Below, piece by piece: positions 1-7,588 of a DNA stretch of 64,000 bases. How positions within the stretch are numbered: position 1 is the stretch's first letter; the number at the start of each line of letters is the position of its first letter. The translations under genes were made by a program, and so were the position numbers. The notes beneath the pieces are model-generated. The model was not told the DNA's origin and made no database searches. It was given only the letters and a program-made list of their open reading frames with translations. Origin of the DNA: OLB9 sp041392785 (GTDB lineage: Bacteria; Bacteroidota; Bacteroidia; Chitinophagales; Saprospiraceae); assembly GCA_041392785.1 (NCBI GenBank), contig JAWKLK010000001.1, forward strand, positions 186,001 through 250,000, read 5' to 3'.

Positions 1-1595
1 TTTCTTAAAAACATGAGTTCTTCTTCAAGACGTTCAATTTCATCTACTTGCTCTTCCATCGTCCTATATTTGTGCATTTTTATTTGTGCATCCTTGCCAA
101 AATATTCGCATTCTAGTAGGAATCTTAAAGCATATTGAAGATATTTGTCTTTATTTCTCATATAGGAATCCATTATGACTTTAGACTCTATTCTTGATTT
201 GAGCTTTTCTAGCTTATAATTCTTATTGAATTTAGTCTCAAACTCTTGTTCTTCATTCCTCCTAAACGTTGCATTCCTGATATCATCGTATGTATGATCC
301 TCACTATCGATATACTCATTTAAAATATATGATGCGATATACATCTCAAATGTATAATGCTTAAATCTTTTAATTTTCCCATCCAATAAATCAAGATAGA
401 TTTTTTTAAACTCATCTGACTTATTAATAAAATCATTGTACAAATTGTAATTTTTATTAGACGTACCTCCAAAGTCTTCAAAAAGATAATTTATAGCATA
501 GTTTTTAAAATCGGGGTACAACCTTATAATATCTTTGTATTTTTTTCCTATTTCAAATTCTATAACATTTTTAACAACACTATCAGTAAGATCAGAATAC
601 GGAGCTGATAACATAAATTGGTTCCAAGCTTGGGGTATCTTGGTCAGATATTGTATTATATCCCTAAATTGGACTAAATTCTGTCGTTCAGGATTTATAT
701 CTTGACTGCTGAATTTCTTGGAGTAAGCAATATAAAGTCTTAGCTTATCAGTTTTCGTTTTTTCATCTTCATTTTTTATAATGCTACATTTTCCTGTAAT
801 AAAGTTGGATTCATTACGAAATAAAAACATATTGAGAACAAACAAAGCTCCTTCAAAACTTAAATACTTTCCGGCTTTTATCTCAAGCACATTATGAACA
901 TGGTTGTTTTCAGATCCATCACCATTATTATTCAGTTTCCAATAAAATGACTCATTGACATCAATGAACAAAATATGATCAATTAATTTTCGAAGATTTT
1001 CAAAACTTTCATTCTCATCAATAGCATGCAGTTTTTTAAGGTATTTTATAAGTCTTCCTTCATCCTTCAGTAATGTAGAAAATAACTGGTCTTTTTCCTT
1101 TATTGAAATAAATCGTTGCTTTTCTTTTTCAAACGCTTCAATTTCTGCTCTAAATTTAATCTGGATGACAGCTAATTTGTAGGCATCATAAATAAGATCA
1201 AGTACATTATCTTGGATTCCATTGACTTCAATATAATCAAAAATATGAATAAAATGTGCATTAATGTTTCTTATGTTCTCAATAAGTTCCAAAAGGCCAT
1301 CATTGTCTTTTTTGTAGTTATTAATATCATTTTTAAAAAAAGAAAACCTTGATCTTAATAAAGACAAGTTCTTAGTTGGTATATCTTTCTTATCGATCTC
1401 ATCGTATTGAAAATCGAAATACAATTTTCTATTTATCTGTTTTAAAAAATGTCCAATTGTAAAATCATACAAATCATGGTAATATATCTTTTTACCAATT
1501 TGAATTTTTGATTTATAGTTGTGAATGGCCTTTTCAGCAATTGAACCCAATATTCCTTTATTTGAAAAGTAAGTTTGAAATCTATTCTGTTCCAT
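1..1595 (-). CDS. cas13b: Cas13b-like HEPN RNA-guided RNase (N-terminal part, cut by window edge)
   Basis: An ATG at 1595 opens a frame that runs off the left edge without a stop: 531 codons are visible. Residues 109-114 read RNINAH, the R-N-x3-H HEPN nuclease motif, placed as in Bergeyella Cas13b (R116/H121). Three more blocks follow in Cas13b order: FEGALFVLNMFL at 247-258 (Cas13b has a similar GVVFLLSLFL-type helix), FRDIIQYLTKIPQAW at 310-324 (like its ML-x-EL-x-x-P block), and YLQYALRFLLE at 485-495 (like its YFAIRFLDE block). The family is about 1,100-1,200 residues long, so the second HEPN motif would lie outside. Family knowledge: crRNA-guided cleavage of phage RNA in type VI-B CRISPR systems. 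It starts 14 bases after the upstream membrane gene, so the two are probably one operon. The alternative is a large non-CRISPR HEPN abortive-infection protein. The match rests on remembered family motifs, not on a search. Confidence 0.7.
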   Translation of the reverse strand, partial: MEQNRFQTYFSNKGILGSIAEKAIHNYKSKIQIGKKIYYHDLYDFTIGHFLKQINRKLYFDFQYDEIDKKDIPTKNLSLLRSRFSFFKNDINNYKKDNDGLLELIENIRNINAHFIHIFDYIEVNGIQDNVLDLIYDAYKLAVIQIKFRAEIEAFEKEKQRFISIKEKDQLFSTLLKDEGRLIKYLKKLHAIDENESFENLRKLIDHILFIDVNESFYWKLNNNGDGSENNHVHNVLEIKAGKYLSFEGALFVLNMFLFRNESNFITGKCSIIKNEDEKTKTDKLRLYIAYSKKFSSQDINPERQNLVQFRDIIQYLTKIPQAWNQFMLSAPYSDLTDSVVKNVIEFEIGKKYKDIIRLYPDFKNYAINYLFEDFGGTSNKNYNLYNDFINKSDEFKKIYLDLLDGKIKRFKHYTFEMYIASYILNEYIDSEDHTYDDIRNATFRRNEEQEFETKFNKNYKLEKLKSRIESKVIMDSYMRNKDKYLQYALRFLLECEYFGKDAQIKMHKYRTMEEQVDEIERLEEELMFLR

Positions 1596-1609
1596 GATCC
1601 TATTTAATA

Positions 1610-2329
1610 TTATTTATTATCCATTTCTTTTGTTCTCCTGTCCACATAGTAGCTCCATAGCACCCTATCGATCATCTTGCTTCGTAGCCAAGTAGTGACC
1701 ACAACAATCAGCCATGTGAGCGCAACAAGTAGTAATACCATATACAAAGTGTTCCAATTCAGGATGCTGTATTCAGGTTTTGCAAAGGATAATAGCACTA
1801 ATATAGCCAATATGACAAAATGTACCATCGACATCACAAACAAATTTCTAAATAGGAAGTAGAAACTCTGGAAGTTTTTGGCCTGAGTAATTTTATCATT
1901 TACTTCAAGATAGTAGTAAGCGAAGTCAAAAGTCCAATCGTAATAATCAAGCTTTTTATCATTTGAGATTACAATTTCAGAAGTTGAGTCATGATGGTTT
2001 TTGTCTTTTTCATAGCACTCTTTTACAGCTGGCATAATCATGGGTAGTTCACCAAATTTACTACTTTTGATATACTCATCTGCAGGTTTGTATATCCACC
2101 ATTTCATTCGTTTTAGCGATGGAATATTAATGATTTCAAATGTAAGCACATGGATGGCAACGCCCAAAACAATGGCTACAATAAGCATCAACAGATTGTC
2201 ATTTAGGTTTCCTTCCATCGGAAATGGCAATCTCAGTCCATAAAATCTGAGATAATACTCTATGATTTTCGCCGAGAGATAACCTGGTATGATGAAAGAA
2301 AATAACTCGTAGATCGAAAATTTGTCCAT
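1610..2329 (-). CDS. Four-helix membrane protein, candidate Csx27-like partner of the Cas13b-like effector
   Basis: A 239-residue protein with hydrophobic segments at about 8-27 (weak), 46-66, 157-182 and 194-214, and a soluble, charged loop at about 67-155. It has no signal peptide, no recognisable catalytic motif and no R-x4-6-H HEPN motif. It is the first gene of a probable two-gene operon: its stop is 14 bases from the ATG of the Cas13b-like gene. Type VI-B1 loci encode Csx27, a small multi-span membrane protein that modulates Cas13b-dependent interference. Size, topology and position fit that role, but I cannot confirm sequence homology. It could otherwise be an unrelated membrane effector that executes dormancy after RNA sensing. 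The start is a normal ATG just downstream of a TAGCTTTG -7 element. Confidence 0.6.
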   Translation of the reverse strand: MDKFSIYELFSFIIPGYLSAKIIEYYLRFYGLRLPFPMEGNLNDNLLMLIVAIVLGVAIHVLTFEIINIPSLKRMKWWIYKPADEYIKSSKFGELPMIMPAVKECYEKDKNHHDSTSEIVISNDKKLDYYDWTFDFAYYYLEVNDKITQAKNFQSFYFLFRNLFVMSMVHFVILAILVLLSFAKPEYSILNWNTLYMVLLLVALTWLIVVVTTWLRSKMIDRVLWSYYVDRRTKEMDNK

Positions 2330-2380
2330 AATTAAATATTTGTAATCAGTAATTAAAATTTGCTTATAAAGCTATCAAGG

Positions 2381-2388
2381 CAAAGCTA
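2381..2388 (-). promoter_or_regulatory. -7 promoter element for the Cas13b-like operon
   Basis: On the minus strand this reads TAGCTTTG, an exact match to the Bacteroidota -7 consensus TAnnTTTG, about 50 bases before the ATG of the membrane protein. No convincing -33 TTTG element is visible at the usual 19-21 base spacing, so confidence is limited. Confidence 0.35.
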
Positions 2389-2524
2389 AGAATTTATTTC
2401 ACAATTCCCTACCCTATCAGTGATGATTTAAACGTGTTTTTTACATTAATTCATAGCAAATTTCAAAGGATCTTTGTAGTGCGATAATAGGTTTATTACC
2501 GACCACAAAGCCGATAAAAATACT

Positions 2525-4018
2525 TTAAAATACTATTTTGACAATATTGACTTTATTATTTTTCTCACTAGGAATATACATTTCATGGTCTGAAATCTGA
2601 AGGGCATCTTTGAATCGTATTCTCAGGTCTTGGTACTCTGTACTTAATAGACTTTTTCTACTCAAATCCCCTAAAGGGTCTATCTGATATTCAGAGACTG
2701 TGTTGTAGTTTTTTATCTCGTCATTGAAAATGACTCTTAGGAAAGACGGAGCAGTAAAAATAAAAAATGATGCAAAATTATTCTCATCATCTTGGGCGTA
2801 TTGTTTCTTGTATAATACTTTTTGCCAATGTGGAGAACCATCCCCATTATTTGCAATAACCAGCACATCTTCTATATAATAGTCAATAGAGCCACGACCT
2901 GAAAAGTACTCGTTTTGCATAGGAAGATTTTGGGTACTGCCTCGCCTGATAAACTCTTTTTGGATTTCTAAAAATAAAACTATGCCACCATCATATCGTA
3001 AGAGCATCTCCTTGGATTGTAAATACTGAATATAATTTACTTTCTTTTTTTTCTTGGGCACCGCCTCCAGAAATAAATCTATAGGAAGTGGATGTGCTAT
3101 TACTGTGACTGTTTCATCATGCATCATGGCAGGTGAAATTGTGACATTGTAGTAACTAGAAGCAAGACTTCTATCAGCATCGCCAATCAAACCTGCAAGT
3201 GCTATTCTGTCATTTCTGTTGTCAAATTCCATTAAAACGTCAATAATATTTTGTTCTGACACAAAGGACTGTTTCGCAACATCACCTTGAACGCCTATGT
3301 AAAAGAGTACTAAACTCTCTTCGCCTTTTGACAACCATGATGGTTCTTGATATGCCAAAACTACAATCTCACCTTTATCGGAAAGTGCAATTTTTTCAAA
3401 TTCCGATTTTAAGTTGGTTTCTTCATCATAGATGACAATGTTTTGCAAAATGCTGAAAGTATAATTATCTATCACTAGGGCATGAATGCTTTTCTCAAAT
3501 GGTAGAAATAATAGAGATTTTGACTTGTTTTCAGAAAAAATTAGTCTTGGATTTCCTTCATTGGTTTCTTTCTTTCTAATATATAAAGTACTACTATCCT
3601 TTACAGTGAGATGTTCATCAAATCTTCTCACTTTTACGATAAGGTCTCCCTTTTCCCTATAATAATAATAAAAATTAAAAACCGTATCTAAACTCAATAC
3701 ACCAATAGGCACAATATGACTGTCTTCAAAACTAGGCTCATAATTATTTACATATGCCAAATTTTTATCATATGACTCAAACACGTGTTGATTGCCTTTA
3801 TCATGGTAGAAAAGAATGTGTTCATTGACATTTGGGATCAGATCATAAGAATAATTGTTTTTCAAAATGATATCTGGAGAAACTGTAACTGTCTGTGCTG
3901 GTGCACTTAGAGATAGTATAATCAATATGAAAATCAAACTCACTACCCGAATGGAAGATGGTGTCCGTGACAAACCTTTACATCTAATAGAAAATAACTT
4001 CACTTGTCGGAATTGCAT
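2525..4018 (-). CDS. Exported protein of unknown function
   Basis: Not recognised. The frame could open at a GTG at 4039, but the ATG at 4018 is preferred because it directly precedes a basic n-region and a hydrophobic core (about residues 24-37) ending at a signal-peptidase-like APAQ. The mature part, about 455 residues, is rich in Tyr, Phe and Asp and in short beta-strand-like segments. Repeated motifs of the kind DKGEIVVLAY and DGGIVLFLEI suggest a beta-propeller-like fold, but no blade signature is clear. There is no C-terminal T9SS sorting domain and no lipobox. It stands alone, with intergenic gaps on both sides, and shows no link to the Cas13b-like operon beyond adjacency. Confidence 0.6.
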   Translation of the reverse strand: MQFRQVKLFSIRCKGLSRTPSSIRVVSLIFILIILSLSAPAQTVTVSPDIILKNNYSYDLIPNVNEHILFYHDKGNQHVFESYDKNLAYVNNYEPSFEDSHIVPIGVLSLDTVFNFYYYYREKGDLIVKVRRFDEHLTVKDSSTLYIRKKETNEGNPRLIFSENKSKSLLFLPFEKSIHALVIDNYTFSILQNIVIYDEETNLKSEFEKIALSDKGEIVVLAYQEPSWLSKGEESLVLFYIGVQGDVAKQSFVSEQNIIDVLMEFDNRNDRIALAGLIGDADRSLASSYYNVTISPAMMHDETVTVIAHPLPIDLFLEAVPKKKKKVNYIQYLQSKEMLLRYDGGIVLFLEIQKEFIRRGSTQNLPMQNEYFSGRGSIDYYIEDVLVIANNGDGSPHWQKVLYKKQYAQDDENNFASFFIFTAPSFLRVIFNDEIKNYNTVSEYQIDPLGDLSRKSLLSTEYQDLRIRFKDALQISDHEMYIPSEKNNKVNIVKIVF

Positions 4019-4157
4019 TTTAATATTTGAATGATACACAAAAATAATTGAAAAAGTTTGTATCTCGTCAAAATAATATCATATTAGTGATAGATGTCAT
4101 TGAAGGTTATCAGAAAGACACATTATCTTAAGAAAACGATGCAGCATATACTTTCAT

Positions 4158-4280
4158 CTGTTTAAAATTTGCTAAATTGATGAATTTGTTTGATTTGCGG
4201 AATTGCTTTGCTTCAAAAACAAGGTATAACCTTACATCTTTAATTCAGGTTTGTATGCAGACCGCTTATAGGGATTTGAT
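4158..4280 (-). repeat. Orphan copy of the leader found upstream of the T9SS cargo gene at 5575-7251
   Basis: This segment closely matches 7252-7375, the 5' leader of the T9SS cargo gene. Shared blocks include GATTTGCGGAATTGCTT and TTTGTATGCAGACCGCTTAT. As there, the segment touches a minus-strand ATG (4155-4157), but here the frame stops after nine codons. It therefore looks like the scar of a lost paralogue whose leader survived. The rest of the 4019-4417 gap shows nothing else recognisable. Confidence 0.6.
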
Positions 4281-4417
4281 GTTATTTTAGATTTGTACTT
4301 TGAGATAAATAATCCTATTGGCTCAAACAGTTTTTTGTTTGTACCGTCTCCAGTGACTTTTATACTAAAGACAAAAAGGCGGATGATAGCGTTCATCAAT
4401 TAAAAGTACTTACCTTT

Positions 4418-4714
4418 TTAAAATTTTAGTGTTGGAATTTTTATGCTTCCAGAAATATATCTAATAAAGAAATACATTACTGAAAAAATAATTAGCGAAA
4501 TTAAATTAGCAAAGAATTTTGATTCCGAAACCAGATCAATATTAAATCCAGAAATTAAAGCGAAAACGCTTTTCCAACCCAAAAGGAATAATAGTGAGTT
4601 GATTGCCAAATTTAGGAATATCCACGTATTACCTTTTATTTTTAACTTTATATAATGTTTGTTAAATATAAAAATTATCAGTAAAATTAAAATACAGTAA
4701 ATAAAGTTTTCCAT
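4418..4714 (-). CDS. Small membrane protein of unknown function
   Basis: A 98-residue, strongly hydrophobic protein with three probable membrane helices: about 4-18 (followed by a basic KHYIKLKIKG stretch), 31-54 and 68-86. The ATG is preceded by an A-rich AAAGGAAA stretch that can act as a ribosome binding site. It is not recognised as a known family. The upstream region looks degenerate, so it may be the surviving piece of a larger rearranged locus. Confidence 0.45.
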   Translation of the reverse strand: MENFIYCILILLIIFIFNKHYIKLKIKGNTWIFLNLAINSLLFLLGWKSVFALISGFNIDLVSESKFFANLISLIIFSVMYFFIRYISGSIKIPTLKF

Positions 4715-5087
4715 TTTCCTTTTTTTAATTATAACTCAGAAATTGCACCACTTATTACTCGCCACACGCAATCTTCTTAAAATCCATCTCCAACTCCGTT
4801 GTTTTATAACGATTTTAAATATTTAACCTTGGCTGTCCAGCAGTTCCCGCCGTTTGACCAACATGGTCGCAGCATCTTGAAAGATGTACTTCATCGTTTT
4901 ACTTATCTTTATCTTAGGCTCTGAACATCTGACTTTAATTTTCTCTGTTTTTGTTGAGTTTTATGTCTGGAATCTAAGATTTTCGAAGGACTTTTCCTTT
5001 CCATCGATGGGTACGTTTTAGCTCTGTGACGTGCCGTCTCGATAGGGCTGTATGTACGTCAAAGTCTGTCCTAGTAAGGGATTTATT
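4715..5087. other. Gene-free, apparently degenerate stretch
   Basis: No complete gene is visible. The minus strand carries short broken frames that look once-coding, for example one ending TTELEMDFKKIACGE before a stop near 4755 and one containing MKYIFQDAATMLVKRREL around 4850-4910. Base composition is less AT-rich than the surrounding gaps. I cannot assign these remnants to a family. Confidence 0.3.
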
Positions 5088-5456
5088 CTATTTCCGGACT
5101 AAAGTCATACTACAATTTTGCCATAAAATAAGCACCAATCTATTGTGTTTAAATTCTATTTCACCATCATTTACAATCATTTCAGAAGTACGCATCCAAC
5201 CCAAGTCACTTGATGCGTGTTTTGCCTTACAATCAATAACAGTATAGACTAAGGTATCTGCCCCATACTTCATTTGAATTTGTGATGGCCATGGGCCTTG
5301 TTCAATGACAAATTCATTGGTACTATCCACTTCACATATAATATTGTTTTTGACTTTCCATGTTCCAATAAAGGATGAAACATTACAAGGTGCTTGCTCT
5401 TTTGAACATGACAAAATTAGGCATAAAAACGTAAAAATAATGAATCCGAATTTCAT
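5088..5456 (-). CDS. Lipoprotein with a lipocalin-like GTW motif
   Basis: The start is set at the ATG at 5456, because it opens a clean lipoprotein signal peptide (MKFGFIIFTFLCLILSC) with the lipobox LILSC; the frame extends 11 codons further upstream without need. The mature protein is about 105 residues. It starts with a Ser/Lys-rich linker, then an SFIGTWKV motif typical of lipocalin-like small Bacteroidota lipoproteins, followed by beta-rich sequence. The substrate is unknown. It lies upstream of a degenerate region and downstream of the hairpin that follows the 5575-7251 gene. Confidence 0.6.
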   Translation of the reverse strand: MKFGFIIFTFLCLILSCSKEQAPCNVSSFIGTWKVKNNIICEVDSTNEFVIEQGPWPSQIQMKYGADTLVYTVIDCKAKHASSDLGWMRTSEMIVNDGEIEFKHNRLVLILWQNCSMTLVRK

Positions 5457-5505
5457 ACTATTATGGTTTATTGATTTTACAAACATCATATTACAAAGAT
5501 AAAAA

Positions 5506-5541
5506 ATATTAGGAAGATAACACTTGCCACCGCCCTAATAT
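5506..5541 (-). terminator. Hairpin after the T9SS cargo gene (degraded repeat copy)
   Basis: Arms ATATTAGG / CCTAATAT lie just beyond the stop of the minus-strand gene ending at 5575. It is the imperfect member of a set of three related hairpins (see 7521-7556 and 9435-9470); its inner stem has decayed. It probably acts as a transcription terminator. Confidence 0.45.
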
Positions 5542-5574
5542 ATTGTGTTAATTTGTTTCAAGTACGGGTTTATT

Positions 5575-7251
5575 CTACTTTTTGATTATTCTTAATGTTT
5601 TAGTGTTTTCTTTAGTTTGTATTTTTATAAAATAAATACCTTGGGGGTACATCTCCATATCTATCGTGTCAAATCCATTTTGGTTTGTAGGTAACATCTT
5701 TCCTTGACTATCGTATATATCCACATTTAGGATATTTTCTACACCTTGTAGGTATAGCTTGTCCAATGTAGGATTGGGATATACTACTACTTGCTCTCCA
5801 ATGCCTATGGGATCCGATGTGGACACCGTCGTAGAGCCTTTTATGAGGTCATCCAGATCAAATGCAAGGATATAGCTTGTCCATTTTGAATAAACATTTT
5901 CGTCTAATTCGTCGCTAAATACATAAAGTCCTGAAATTATAAGTCTTTTTCCTATAAAGAGCGCATTATGAGGATTAAAATATTGTTGATAATCATCGCC
6001 AACTGGAAAAAACGAGGCCACATACTCCATTTCTTTTTTGTCATTCATTTTCACTATGTCGAAAGAGACATGTTTGTTTATTTTTTTGGATTTATAGGCC
6101 CAAAACAACTGCAAAGTATCCGAGATGTGGATAGGTTTGTATTCTGAATAATTTACATTGTCCGTATCTTTTATCTTATCATTGTAATCTAGTACTTTGC
6201 CATGAGTATCCATAATAAGCATGTAGTTAAATTGCTCGTTTTCAGTCGTATCGAAGTAAATACCCATAACAAATATCTTTTCATCAAATACATTCATTTT
6301 TAATCCTGAACCTGGAACTCCTCCGGGTCGCCAGTCATAAATGGCATATTCTGTGATGTCGATGGATTTTACTAATTGAATATTATTGATGTCTTTATAA
6401 TTGAACAGATACAGTATATTTTTACCCGCAAAACTGCTCCCCTGCGGTGCTTCCAAGTTTAATAAAACAGCATAGATACTATCATTTATTTCTATAGCTC
6501 TGATGGCTCTAAATGTATATCGATGTACGGGCATCTGAGGATCCATGATGATGGTTTTGATAAACTGGATAGAGTCATGTGCTGCATTTACTAAACAAAA
6601 ACTAAGCCCCCTTTCCGGTTCTTCGCCTCCTACATAATAAAAATATGATTTTAAATACAAAGAATCTTCTATTAATTGATAATAGGTTCCATTTAATGAC
6701 CCTATTTTGTCAGGATAGGTTGCTTCATCTGATTTATCATAGTACAATGTCCTTTGCCCTGTTTCAAAATCATAAACAGCCCTGTAAGATTGATCAAAAA
6801 TTTGTATGTTATCGTCAATGATTTTCCTATTACCGCAAAATTCTATATTGCCATCTCTTCTCTTATAAATTATTTTCGGATATGATACCCAACCGATACT
6901 GTCAATAGTAGCATCATATAAGATGTCCTTCCACAATACTTCTCCAGTGTTGATATTAATTTTTTGAACTATTAAACCATCGTCGAATATTAATTCACAT
7001 AATGTTGGTATAACAGATATTAAAAAACTATCCACAATCAACTCTGTAGTCAATTGGGTACTTACGCATGTGTATGAATTTTGAGGAAGACTCCCTTTAG
7101 GGTGGTGTTGAAAAAGTGGATTGACTAGTACATGCTGCCAAATTGGGTCTGCTTGTTTAAATGTAGGCATATAAGGTTGCTGTGCACTTAGATTTTGGAC
7201 AAAAAAGAATAACCAAGTAGTCGCTAATAAAATGATTTTGGATGATTTCAT
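5575..7251 (-). CDS. T9SS-secreted protein, tandem paralogue A
   Basis: A 558-residue secreted protein. The signal peptide is MKSSKIILLATTWLFF followed by VQNLSAQ. The body is beta-rich with many Tyr/Asp-turn motifs, consistent with a propeller-like fold, but no enzyme motif is recognisable. The C-terminal ~75 residues are a type A T9SS sorting domain: VYPNPTLDKLYL, then VDIYDSQGKML, MYPQGIYFIKI and a Lys-rich end. The protein should therefore be exported across the outer membrane and surface-attached or released. It is nearly identical over long blocks to the gene at 7589-9259, with divergence concentrated around residues 315-365 and in short patches near the N terminus. Cargo function is unknown. 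Confidence 0.85.
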   Translation of the reverse strand: MKSSKIILLATTWLFFFVQNLSAQQPYMPTFKQADPIWQHVLVNPLFQHHPKGSLPQNSYTCVSTQLTTELIVDSFLISVIPTLCELIFDDGLIVQKININTGEVLWKDILYDATIDSIGWVSYPKIIYKRRDGNIEFCGNRKIIDDNIQIFDQSYRAVYDFETGQRTLYYDKSDEATYPDKIGSLNGTYYQLIEDSLYLKSYFYYVGGEEPERGLSFCLVNAAHDSIQFIKTIIMDPQMPVHRYTFRAIRAIEINDSIYAVLLNLEAPQGSSFAGKNILYLFNYKDINNIQLVKSIDITEYAIYDWRPGGVPGSGLKMNVFDEKIFVMGIYFDTTENEQFNYMLIMDTHGKVLDYNDKIKDTDNVNYSEYKPIHISDTLQLFWAYKSKKINKHVSFDIVKMNDKKEMEYVASFFPVGDDYQQYFNPHNALFIGKRLIISGLYVFSDELDENVYSKWTSYILAFDLDDLIKGSTTVSTSDPIGIGEQVVVYPNPTLDKLYLQGVENILNVDIYDSQGKMLPTNQNGFDTIDMEMYPQGIYFIKIQTKENTKTLRIIKK

Positions 7252-7375
7252 GTGTTTAAAATTGTTAAGTTGTTGAATTTGTTTGATTTGCGGAATTGCT
7301 TAACTTGGAAAATCAGGCAATAATCTTACCCTCTTTAATCATTCAGGTTTGTATGCAGACCGCTTATGGGGATTT
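7252..7375 (-). repeat. Leader shared with the orphan copy at 4158-4280
   Basis: The 5' leader of the T9SS cargo gene. It matches 4158-4280 with scattered substitutions and small indels. Just upstream (about 7376-7427) is a second block that matches the different leader of the paralogue at 7589-9259 (shared TTAATGGTCAGATGGAAT), so the two leader types are stacked here, as expected after unequal recombination. Confidence 0.55.
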
Positions 7376-7520
7376 CATCTGTTTATATTTATTTGCTTTT
7401 TAATGGTCAGATGGAATCTTTGATAAAAAATAATCATTGTGGTTTGTATAAAATAAACCCCGATTATTTTTTATGCCGATTTCATGTGCTGTGTTTTTAA
7501 TACTATTTCAAAGATAAAAA

Positions 7521-7556
7521 ATATTAGGACGGTAAGACTTGCCACCGCCCTAATAT
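7521..7556 (-). terminator. 13-bp-stem terminator hairpin
   Basis: Arms ATATTAGGACGGT and ACCGCCCTAATAT pair with one mismatch around a 10-base loop, 33 bases beyond the stop at 7589. The sequence is almost identical to 9435-9470, showing that the duplication unit included the 3' hairpin. Confidence 0.6.
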
Positions 7557-7588
7557 ATTGTGTTAATTTGCTTCAAGTACGGTTTATT

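Noticed and set aside
157..176. A second HEPN motif in the 239-residue membrane protein (RN at 161-162 and H at 170)
   Set aside because: These are residue numbers of that protein. The spacing R-N-x7-H is too long for HEPN, and the residues lie at the edge of a membrane helix.
4840..5040. A transposase remnant in the degenerate stretch
   Set aside because: The broken minus-strand frames have no recognisable DDE or other transposase motif, and no inverted ends were found.
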